DNA of 64,000 nucleotides from contig BCHH01000004.1 in the NCBI GenBank assembly GCA_001599595.1, positions 627,905 to 691,904 of the forward strand. Reading direction: 5' to 3'. Position numbers and translations under genes: made by a program. The notes under the pieces were generated by a model. It was not told the origin of the DNA and ran no database searches. It was given only the letters and a program-made list of their open reading frames with translations. Below, piece by piece: positions 54,886 through 64,000 of the stretch. The DNA comes from Beverwykella pulmonaria. Its lineage: Eukaryota > Ascomycota > Dothideomycetes > Pleosporales > Melanommataceae. How positions within the stretch are numbered: the stretch's first letter is position 1; each line of letters opens with the position of its first letter.

Positions 54886-57325
54886 TTACCATCCAAATCC
54901 TTGATCCCAATCGACCATAAGCCAGTTCCCGATTCCACCATAGGGGCTGAACCATTCCTGAGGCTGCAGAAGCGTTGGTTCAATCATAGCTCCTCCAGCA
55001 GCAGCAGCTTGGAACATCTGATGCTGCTGGGAGGCTGCTGCACTCGCATCCATGTCCAGTTCAAGAGCGTGTGTTGCTGGTGTTCTCAATCCCTGAAGAA
55101 TCCCGGCAGTCTCAAGGTCCCTGGTAGGAATGAAGGAAGTCTGAGGTATGTGTTGATGAATGGGATGCCACATCCTGCATAGATCAGGGCCAAAATCTGA
55201 GAAAAATTGAAGCGTTGTAGTGGGGATGTTGCAGTCGGGGAAGTGGCCAAGTGGAGGCCGTTGCAGGACCTTTTCGCGGACGTCCATTCTATATAAGACA
55301 AATTAGTACGAGAAAGTAGGACTATACAACTAGGCAGCATGAGCGCACTGCATTCCCGATCCGGTTGACAGATACGAAAATAGTGTCGTACGTGAAAAGG
55401 CTCTAGGGGGAAATCGGGAACACATACAAATGCTTTAGGCTTCCAACAGCACTTGGCCACCGTCTGCTTAGTTCCTCAAGCGCCCTTCCCATGATAGAGA
55501 GGTTCTCCTCAGCAATATCCACGATTTCGTGATACCGATAACAAGAAAGCTGAGCCATCCCAGCCGTGAGACAATAGAATGTGTAGATTGGCCCTAGGAA
55601 ACGAAGTTCATCGCGAACCATGAAGTCTTCGAAAATTCCAGCAACGAAAGATGATGCGAGTAGGGAAGCCGTAGATGGCGCGAGCTTAGGATCCGTGGGT
55701 CGATTAAGAATTATTAGAGTGACAAAATACTGTACATGGAGTTGTCTAGCCTCAAAGCTGTATGGTTTAAGGGGGCGGCCTTCCATCGGACGGCAGAGTT
55801 GAAGTGAATCCGGGAGCGTTTTAAGCCAGCGGAACAGCCTATCCTCAAGCGATTTCTTGTGCTCCTGAAGTCCATGTTTTCGGAGATAGCTCTGGGTGAG
55901 GTCACCTACAGTGGTATTAGTATTCGCATGAGTTTTATATTAGCTGAGGGCGTGTCGGCGTTTGATATAAAAAGCCAGCAAAGCTTCTGCGTTGTTTCAA
56001 TGTGAAGATATAGAGGTGGTGGATACTAGGTAAAAAGGGCATATATGTGAACAATAGCTGATACTAAATAACGTGACGATTGACTTACCAAGAATGCATG
56101 ATATTCCAACATATGAAGAGAACAAATTTGCTGAGGCCATAGCGCCTTCGAAATCCAGGACGGATATTGGTGACACATCTGCCAACTTCAGATCGATAGC
56201 TCGCGGTCTGCCATGCCCAGCATTGATTAGGCAGTCTCTCACAACCAGGGACCACCATAGCCGTTTTCTCAATCCCGCATCAGACTTCCCAGTCGGCGGC
56301 TCTCTGTGCAATCCGACCTGATACGCTAAGCCTGTACATATGCGAAGCCAGAAACTGCTCGTGTCCAGGCTGACCTGTTCGGGACCCTCCGGATTCCACC
56401 AGTGTAGGAGAAGGGCGGCGGCAATCGTGACGATGGGATCCTCCTCAGCACCCATCCAGAACAGAACCCTCGCTCTTTTGTAGAACTCTTCGGGCGGATA
56501 ATTAGTAATCGGAGTACTCACTCTGCTTCCTGCCAAGAACATTGCATGCTGGAGCAAAAGGGACACCTGGTTCGGGTTCCGATCATCTATCCAGCTGCGC
56601 TCTATTACGGGTGTCCACGGGTAGCAGCGCGTCCAGAAAGCATCCATCAACGATTCCCGAACCGGCCTAGGTGGCAGCTCGGACACTCTTTGCACCCGCA
56701 AAATCTCGAGATCGGTATCGGATAGCCGATGGGGGACCTTGTTGGGCAGGTGGCCGGCGTCGTCGTTGACGGGCACGTCATTCCGGAGATACTCGAGTCG
56801 ACCTAGGTAGCTGACAACGTTGGTAGAAGGCGTGTAATTCGGATCTGTCATGTTCGATGGATTACTGTGATGGGGAGTCGGATATCCAGGCTCCGGGCGC
56901 CGCTCTAATATAGGAGAGGGCTCGTGTAGGCTTGCAGTGCTAGACATCCGCCTCCCGAGCTCAGCCTCCGATTTCAGGTTCTGGTCGCGCGGCATTGATA
57001 ATCCACCTGGAAACACGCCATTACTGCCCTCAGGCAGGTCTCCGTTGGTCGAAGGGCCAGTGGAGAAGGTAGCCTGGCTTCCTTCAAGCGGATATCCATC
57101 GCAGTTGTTGGTTTTGACGCGTCGCTGGGCCGGTGGGGATGGGCTGAATGTAAATCGTTTGCGCTTGCGTTCTCGCGGTATACAGTCGTATCCATCTCTT
57201 GCGCAGGGCGTACAAACTCCACTCTCCACATCGTCAATATCGCAGCGTACCTTCTTTTTATGACAAATGACGCATGCCTTGACCGTTCGCCGTGCGCGCT
57301 GCTCCTTTTCCTTGGACGAGGGCAT
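54886..57325 (-). CDS. Zn2Cys6 transcription factor with fungal-specific regulatory domain
   Basis: Three exons, 57325-56089, 55905-55428 and 55288-54886, give 705 residues. The zinc cluster is Cys18, 21, 28, 38, 41 and 48 in ACVICHKKKVRCDID ... CTPCARDGYDC, followed by a basic linker RERKRKR. The fungal_trans domain covers about residues 215-470, with the SFWLRICTGLAYQVGLHREP and RKRLWWSLVVRD motifs. The C-terminal part holds a Gln/Ala-rich and acidic-aromatic end (NWLMVDWDQGFGW) that may activate transcription. The overall pattern is like the CTF1-beta/FarB-type regulators of fatty-acid or cutin use, but I would not name it. The gene lies next to a peroxisomal-type isomerase and near a dienelactone hydrolase, so local control of catabolism is an option (inference). 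Confidence 0.88.
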
Positions 57326-59416
57326 CCCGATGGAGCCTCAACGTTAGATCAAACAATTGGTAGTCAGAAGTCATAGAGAAGAGAAAAACATGTCGAGGAT
57401 GAGACGAATCTGGGCTAACGGACGAATCTGCGGGGGTGGGCTGGAGGCTAGCGAACACGGGTTTGTGGACGCGAGGTGTGAAGGTTCCAAGTTGCGGGGA
57501 ACATCCATGCCGTAGTGCAGCCCTTTCCAGATTGGGCCTGACGTTATGGTTGGAGCAAAACAATCGGACAACGCATGAATACTTAAACTCTGATGATCTG
57601 AAAATATACCATGAAATGCCCATGTGATTTTCACATCTACAATGATGGAAGCGGAACCGTCCACCAGGGTCTAAGATTCAAGGCAGTCATGACTCGCGAG
57701 CTTGGAGCTACCCGTGACACAACCCAGAGTGGTCAGGTATGGTACAACGAGAATAACTCATATAGTTGCATGATAGAAGACAGCTTTGTCTTTTGAAATA
57801 GATTCTAGTAGTACCTACCACGATCCTCTCCTGCACCAAAATTGGCAATGTTCACCAACTGAGCTTGTGCGTCACTGCCGCGTATATCGCACTTTCCTAT
57901 CATGGCGCCTTCTTGGTAGGTTGAGATTAAGCCCTAAAGGCCAGTATCCTCTACTCAATGATTTTTCATCTTCTACATCGGATAGAGGATGAATCTATGC
58001 TAATGTACCTATATAAATAGAGCTGCTACCACGAGTTGATTGTGGAAGCCGAACACTGGCTATGCTCGTGATACATACACCATCAAGGATGCTTGGAATG
58101 TCGTCAAAAATATTTAGAGTACTGAGTAGCATCCAGGCATAACACGCCACATCTGAGGCCGACAGACGCACGTAGATGAACTTAGTCTGAGCGGCGTGGC
58201 ACTCCATTCGGAGCGCCCCTCTTTCATGCCGGGACTTCTTACCCAATTAGAGTTCAATGAAGGGGACAACTTGTCGAAAATCGGGATACAAAAAAATATG
58301 ATGTGATTCAATGCTGATCTTCTGAATAGACTGTTAGAATCTGTTAGATTGCATGACTCCTTTGACAGTAATTGTTTCGTGGGATATCCTAATGCGGTCT
58401 TGGGTAGACTGTCGTAAATACCGTGGTATGTCTGCCGCCAAATGTAGAACATAAATAGATCAATAAGTTTCAGACCATATCGGATGTGGTTTGACATGCA
58501 GAGATACACCTGTAAAAAACTGAACGAAGAAGAGGACAACCACATTGTTCACCGGCAAGTTTTTCTGTAGGAGCAGCGTGCCAATATTGTTCTACTGCCC
58601 TCACACCAGCAGCACATTGAAAAGCTTTCTTGCGATATAGTTTTTCTTGAACACGGAATTTGAGTACATGGTGGGGTCGCCAAATCTGCCATCCGGGAGG
58701 TAACGGAATGGCTTCTGGCGCTTTGCACTCGCGATGTCTTCATTCTTAGGTGATTGCTTTCCTGTAGATCTCGTCATGAGCGACTTGAGAACGAAGTAAC
58801 GAAGTCGCTGGCTCGCGGGCAATATCCCTGCGTGTAAATGAATTAAACAATAATGAGGACTTAGGTAGAGATGTCAAAACTCGTGGAAAGGTAGATCTGA
58901 TGGCGGACTGGAATCGCTAGGATGCTCCACTAGTGAATGCAATGAAGCCATGTTTCAGCAGTCCCGTATCGGGTGGATGTAATAGGATTGTTAGAGTTGG
59001 GGAGAGTAGTTGACAAAGTAGAGGAAATTCCTTGCTTAAAGATCTCGCAATGATTAACGCAGTTCTGAGATTAAAGTTAAGGTGCAGGAGTAGACTCCAG
59101 GAAAGCACAAAGCCATGACAGCTCTAATAATAGAATTTCTAAAAGGTTTAAACAGTATCTTTTCCGGTAGAAATCAAAATACCTTGAGGAAAACTACAGA
59201 AGAGACGGACTGAGAAGAATGTAGTAATGGGGCGTTGAGTGTCACTACCAGAAACAAATAGAGAGTAAGGATAGCTACAATAGCTAGGGAGCTCACCCCC
59301 TCCGTGAGGGGTCATTTTACCTACCTATTGCCGCTCGGAAATCCTTTCTCTCACTCATTTCTTTTTAATTTCTCATATCTTCCTCGTTCTCAATCTCACA
59401 TCCGCATCTTCAAGAT
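57326..59416. other. Gene-poor region with a possible relic
   Basis: On the minus strand between 58822 and 58114 several frames read as hydrophobic, protein-like pieces (for example KPFRYLPDGRFGDPTMY near 58700 and a membrane-like run near 58500) separated by stops and shifts. This could be a dead membrane-protein gene, but I do not recognise it. The rest holds no gene I can support. Confidence 0.3.
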
Positions 59417-60206
59417 TTAATGCAAGAACTCATTGAAGAAGTGGACTGCACTCCTCTTTGCGCGCTCCAAACCATCCTTCTCGATCTTTTTACTCTCATC
59501 ACCCCTGGCCGCAAACCCATGAACTAAACCCGGGAAGTACACATATTCATAGGGTACCCCCAGAGTTGGGATAACCTTATTACTATATTCCTTCAACTCT
59601 GGTGTATACGCAATATCCATCTCAGGAGCCAAAATCTGCACAGGCACTTTTGTCGCATCAATCTCCGACTTCTCGACAAGCGAGGGATGAGCCATAGATA
59701 TGGCATCAACAAGCGACGGATCAGCGCCAAGCTGGAAGCAGGCCCAACCCCCATAGCAGTACCCAATAGCGCCGACTTTAGGGTACTCAGACTTCAGGGC
59801 TTGAGCGCCAGCTTTAATCTCAGGAAAGCGGAGGGTTTTGTTATGACGACCGACAAAGGCAGGGATGTCGAAGGCGGCACGTTTCACGTGGTCATCCATA
59901 GTTTCGGTGCTGACAACTTCGCCGTCAAAGCTAGATGTACATTGTTAGCTCAGAAGCCCGAGATCGGGAGGTCTGAGGCACAACTTACTAGTCTGGGATG
60001 TAAACGGTAGCATCAGCCTCTTTCGCGAAATGGTCAGCCAGAAGCCGCAAGTTGGAGAATGTCCACCCGAAGATGTCGTGGACCAGCAGGATAGCAGCGG
60101 ACTTGGAGGTGCCAGTGACATAGGCCTTGTTGCCTGCGAGCGTGGTCTCTTTACCCACTGGCGTACCGTTCCAGCTGAAGCCGCTCTTGCAGTTTTCACA
60201 CGACAT
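59417..60206 (-). CDS. Dienelactone hydrolase family protein
   Basis: Two exons, 60206-59989 and 59930-59417, give 243 residues. The alpha/beta-hydrolase catalytic set is complete: Cys121 in GYCYGG (nucleophile), Asp168 in LAPEMD, and His200 in LVHGF, the Cys-Asp-His triad of the dienelactone hydrolase family. The HDIFGW loop and the FDGE segment after the intron also fit. The family opens lactone rings, for example in catechol degradation, but fungal members are diverse and the substrate is open. No signal peptide, so cytosolic. The intron has GTAAGT and TAG with phase kept. Confidence 0.88.
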
Positions 60207-60312
60207 GGTGGATATTTGTGGTGTACAAGTTTGAGAAAGGGTTAGGAATGGGTGTGGGAAATGAATGGTAGCCTGAGGAGTCAGATAATGCTTGCCTTAG
60301 AGCTCAACGCAG

Positions 60313-60319
60313 CTTTATA
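60313..60319 (-). promoter_or_regulatory. Putative TATA box of the dienelactone hydrolase gene
   Basis: TATAAAG on the minus strand about 110 bases before the start codon at 60206. Confidence 0.4.
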
Positions 60320-61689
60320 CACCAAGGTGAGGTCCATGGTGGGGGCAGAAGGGCGGATTACGAAATCGACCATGGTACAGATGTCGGAGTTAAGCTAAGC
60401 GGAAGAGCTAAATCCTGTCACATCGACATTGCAAGGATGAGGTGATATATGTTGTCAGCAGTAGAGTGGGCCCTTATTGGAGAGAAACGCTTGCTTGCAC
60501 AATAACCTTCCCTATCAAATCTAGCTACTTGAGCACATTGCCTTAATCTTACGCATGTATCGGTAGTACCGGGATAAAAATCACGGACGGGCGTTCCAAC
60601 TCCACACCGAAGGACCTCTTCCTTGAAGATTTGATCTACATGTCAATTGAGGCAAAATCTGACGAAATTCTATTGCAACATCTACACACTCTACAACATG
60701 ATAATAGTTCCTCAAAGGGAATCATAGTATCTAGCTTGGTATACATGTCTTGTTAGGATTGTAGCAGTTATTATTTCATTATAGTAATGTTATTGAATTC
60801 AGAAGTTGAACCTCACCCAGCTTCAATAAACACTAATTTCGCTCCTTCGTAGTCGTGGATCTACCCGACTCGGAGGATATTCTGACTCCGATTATCCGAC
60901 CACGTGAAAGCATTAACAACCACACTCACGATTCACAGGATGTCACCAAGAATACGATTGGTAGATATTCATACTGCGTGCAACCTCTTTTTCTCAATGG
61001 TGTCAAGACGGGACACACAGAGGCTTTCTATATGTCCAATACTCATAGCTTCCGAGATACTTTGAGAATCCTCGTTGGATGCTCTCGGGATCGACGAATA
61101 CCATTATGCTAAGGAAGGAGTCTAGGGGTGCTAAGATCGAGATATTGTTGTTCACCAAATAGTTTTGAGTTGAATAAGTGGTAAGCAAGCACGAGTGACT
61201 TATTTCTGGACATATCTACTATATGTTCAACATGCATAAGACATATTTCAAGCTAGATCACAAAGTAATTGTGTAGCACCTCGAGAAGATAATAAAGAGA
61301 AATATAGTAAACGGTGAATCTCATTTACAGCTTACCGTTTCGGCCCTATTAGAAACCTTCGATGGAATCTAGATCTAAAGCCATGGAATTCGTCGTCAAG
61401 TGTTCGAAGTACTGGCCAGATAAACCCAATCCGCCTCTATTGAATTGAGTAATCTGGCGCCGTAGGGGAATTGCCACGCATCTGGGCCAAAGAGGCGGAG
61501 GGGTTTGACACTGGTGTTAGACATGGAGATGTGAGTAATACTCTCCGTGACTGCGGTAAAAGTGCCTGAAATTACGTCGGCCGTCTTATTCGCGACATCC
61601 GTCCTATTCGGGGCGTCCACCCTTTTCGCGATGTTCACGAAGATCGCGACGGCCGCTTGTCCCGACATTCACCGTGGTCAAGACGATGG
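60320..61689. other. Intergenic
   Basis: No gene seen. A minus-strand ORF at 61668-61396 continues the direction of the metallopeptidase relic but has no match to its intact sister and is not called. Confidence 0.35.
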
Positions 61690-62980
61690 CCTAGAGAGAA
61701 GTGCCCACTCCAACCACCTTCGGCACTATAACTGCCCGCGTTGTCGTCGTCGTACAAATACATCGTGTGAGCCTGCACGCGTAAGCCTCTAGATAATAGT
61801 CAGCGTCGACCCTGGAGTTCACCGGAACGTGAAGGCAAGCATCACCATTACCCATCTCATCAAGAAACGGCAAAAACGTAAGCCCCAAAGGCGGCAGCGT
61901 ATTCTTCTTTCCATCTCGCCACATGTCCTTCTTTTTCTCCCATTCGTCCTTCTAGAACCGGTTCACGACCCACTGAATGGGGATAGCGTGGATGACCGAC
62001 GCAACGCCCCTATTGATCTCAACTTTGGGCGCTGGGTTGTGAAACCAGCTTCTTCAACGTGCGATTGTGCTCGGCCCTTTTGGAGTACTGCTCGCTTTGG
62101 AAGGAGATGAGCGCCTGGCAGCTGTTCACGTTATCCCATATCAAATTCATGATCCGGCCTAGAGTCATCGTCTATCATGAATAGCCACACTCAATTGTCT
62201 TCTTGTGTCGATTCCACAGTGCTTCTCCCAATGTTCCATTCAAGTGGCACCAGTAAGCATGAGCCACTTCATGAAACAGCGTTTCGGCGACTGGAAACCA
62301 CATCCTGCACCGCCAAGTCATGGACGCAGTTTTCAACATATATAAAAAGAAATTCTAATATTAGGGGCTAGAGCGATACAAGGTCAACCATAGCGATTCT
62401 TCGGCGCGCTCACGACGCAGGTAGGTTGAACCGCAGGTGTCTCTCTTTGTAACATGTGCGGGAAATGAATATGAATACGATCATTGTACCGAGATCGCGT
62501 AGGTTCTTTGTGGTGCTAGTCATGCCCTGTGCCACGCACTCAATCTTGTGAGCTGCAATATATTTCTTCTGTGTAGATTTGTCGATTTTACGACGGCCAC
62601 AGGCCAAATGAATTAACCACAGGAAAATGCAAGGCTTCTTGAGTACAAATGAGTGCATTAACAACGTCGTGTTGGCTGATCATATCCTGTCCCCCACAGG
62701 TAAACCCAAACATGGGGAGCATATCGTTGGCGAGTATGGGATCAGGAAGACCGCATTTATATACTTGTTTTCCTGGAATACTTGTTGGAACATTTCCAAA
62801 TAGTCCGGCATGAATGCTTCCGTATGAGCTTGTTCCGCCATGGCGTGAGGTTGTAGTGCCGCTAGAGGGTGGTATTAGCCCGTCTGTTGTAGAGGTAAAC
62901 TGTGTGCACAGTGGAAACTCACAGCCACTGTATGAAAGCGACTTCCCTGTCAATACGGCCGCAAAATAATTCAATTCGAC
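61690..62980 (-). pseudogene. Dead HExxH metallopeptidase gene, sister of the gene at 63.3 kb
   Basis: The minus strand encodes TLFHEVAHAYW with the zinc motif at 62273-62259, then GEALWNRHKK ... ECGYS, lining up with the intact neighbour's TLVHECAHAYY ... GEPLWSKHEK ... ELGFSW. A TGA at 62177-62175 replaces the Trp after that block. Further on, VIHAIPIQWVVNRF stops at a TAG (61954-61952), and DEWEKKKDMWRDGKKN follows in frame, again matching the neighbour. Upstream, at 62970-62588 and 62580-62410, lie pieces of the N-terminal part with a splice-like GTGAGT ... CTAAT ... CTAG intron. Frames change several times between these blocks. The copy is dead; its stops fit TGG-to-TGA and CAG-to-TAG transitions. 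Confidence 0.65.
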
Positions 62981-63271
62981 GAAGAAATGTTAATTAGGTC
63001 AACAAAATGGGGAGAGAAAAAATTCACGTAGAGAGTGAAGGATATGAACGGGCAGCTGGTGATGTCCTGAACCTTCCCACGGAACTAGAACTCTCTGTAT
63101 CATCATTATCTCAGAGAAGCACGAATTCTGGGTCAGCCAAACATAGACGGGAAGAGTGCGAGCATATGCGTGAAAGACAGACATTGGGAAAGGAATGAAG
63201 AAGAGGCTTTGATTGGGAAAGCGATACATGGAGCTCTATTATGAATACCACACCAGTGATATTGCTTCCAA

Positions 63272-63982
63272 TTAGGCCTTAGAGTCATCGTAGTCACCCT
63301 TATAGTTATCGTCATACAAATGCATCTTCGTAGCCTGCATCTTCACCTTGTCCAGGTATGGGTCCGCATTCGCATCCGCCTTCGCATTAGCAGGCTTATG
63401 AAGGGACCCAACGCCATTCTCGTCTTTCTGAAACATCAGCGTAAAGGTTGGCCCCAAGGATGGCGGTGTATACGACTTAAGGTCCCTCCAGGCCTTGCGC
63501 TTTTTTTCCCACTCTTCTTCCTGGAACCAATGTGCGATCCACTTCATCGGGATTGCGTGGAGGATGCAAAGATAGTTCTTGTCTCGTTTTGCGCTGAACC
63601 AGCTGTCGCCGCGTACTCCTGGGTGCGCTGTGGAGTCAGGGTTGCGGTTCACATATGTAATTTTGTCCAACTTGATTTGGCTGATGTCTTTTCCAAGAAT
63701 ATTTTGGAGCGCACGCTGACATTCAGTCCGGTCAGCAAATTCTTCAGTTTGAAAAGATATGAGGGCATGACATCGCTTCATATCGTTCCAGATGGGATTT
63801 ATAATGCGACCTAACGTTACTGTCTCCCATGAAAAGCCGAGTTCTGCTACTTTTTCGTGTTTGCTCCATAGTGGTTCCCCACGGCTGAACTCCGGGTTCT
63901 TATAATTGCGACCGAGGTAGTAGTAGTACGCGTGGGCGCACTCATGAACGAGTGTCAATGTGAATAAAAATGACATTCTGTA
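63272..63982 (-). CDS. HExxH zinc metallopeptidase-like protein, C-terminal exon (5' part outside window)
   Basis: An open exon of about 237 codons that starts after a CTGCAG acceptor near 63983 and ends at 63272; the earlier exons lie beyond the window. The zinc motif HECAH is encoded at 63946-63932 in LVHECAHAYYYYLGR; a Glu in the following KHEKVAELGFSWE segment could be the third ligand, as in gluzincin-like enzymes. The rest is helical and charged, with a HAIPMKWIAHWFQEEEW segment shared with the dead neighbour, and a Lys/Asp-rich end. I do not know a named family for this pattern. A tandem duplication with the relic to its left is clear from the shared blocks. Confidence 0.65.
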   Translation of the reverse strand, partial: YRMSFLFTLTLVHECAHAYYYYLGRNYKNPEFSRGEPLWSKHEKVAELGFSWETVTLGRIINPIWNDMKRCHALISFQTEEFADRTECQRALQNILGKDISQIKLDKITYVNRNPDSTAHPGVRGDSWFSAKRDKNYLCILHAIPMKWIAHWFQEEEWEKKRKAWRDLKSYTPPSLGPTFTLMFQKDENGVGSLHKPANAKADANADPYLDKVKMQATKMHLYDDNYKGDYDDSKA

Positions 63983-64000
63983 CTGCAGTGAGTACGACGC

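Noticed and set aside
1..64000. tRNA, rRNA, telomere or centromere repeats, intact transposons, CRISPR
   Set aside because: Looked for T-loop like sequences, long direct or inverted terminal repeats and simple telomeric repeats; none supported.

Overview
The window looks like nuclear DNA of a filamentous ascomycete (Pezizomycotina). Genes carry short introns of about 44 to 70 bases with GTAAGT/GTATGT-like donors and CTAAC/CTGAC-like branch points. The families are typical of such fungi: fungal rhodopsin-like receptor, Zn2Cys6 regulator, PHO84-type symporter, DUF4360 and PhiA-like secreted proteins, AA12 dehydrogenase. I cannot fix the genus. No tRNA, rRNA, CRISPR array or complete transposon was seen.

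Layout. 1-3.6 kb: tail of a glutamine-rich protein, a broken DUF3632-like gene and a seven-helix receptor-like protein. 3.6-6.6 kb: mostly gene-free, with one degraded coding relic. 6.6-10.2 kb: a secreted metallo-beta-lactamase-fold protein, a HET-domain scrap, an unknown ORF and a small membrane protein. 10.5-12.7 kb: two dead genes, one an unknown nuclear-looking protein and the other a J-domain protein, pointing away from a shared spacer. 15.2-18.7 kb: phosphate symporter and a DUF4360 protein. 21.5-31.6 kb: berberine-bridge-type oxidase, a Ser/Thr-rich membrane protein, a sugar transporter and a small secreted ricin-B-like protein. 33.5-35.4 kb: two F-box-like relics. 36.3-40.8 kb: a ten-exon gene for a zinc finger - GTPase - RING - patatin protein. 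41.0-45.3 kb: a broken P450, an ERG26-like dehydrogenase and a PhiA-like secreted protein. 46.6-52.2 kb: a dead F-box gene, a Baeyer-Villiger-type monooxygenase and an AA8-AA12 PQQ dehydrogenase. 53.7-60.2 kb: a probably peroxisomal enoyl-CoA isomerase, a Zn2Cys6 regulator and a dienelactone hydrolase. 61.7-64 kb: two related HExxH metallopeptidase genes, one dead and one intact but cut by the window edge.

How the genes fit together. I see no biosynthetic cluster with a backbone enzyme. Much of the content is secretion, nutrient uptake and oxidative chemistry, suggesting a saprotroph or plant-associated lifestyle (inference). The regulator at 54.9-57.3 kb lies between the isomerase and the hydrolase and could control local lipid or aromatic catabolism, but nothing in the sequence proves it.

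Two points stand out. First, the 1370-residue patatin protein has an intact-looking GTPase and a frame that holds across nine introns, yet all three patatin catalytic signatures are altered, including the nucleophile serine. Second, several gene relics have in-frame stops of the kind produced by C-to-T change at CAG, CAA and CGA codons, or G-to-A change at TGG, as expected from repeat-induced point mutation (RIP) or deamination acting on duplicated genes.
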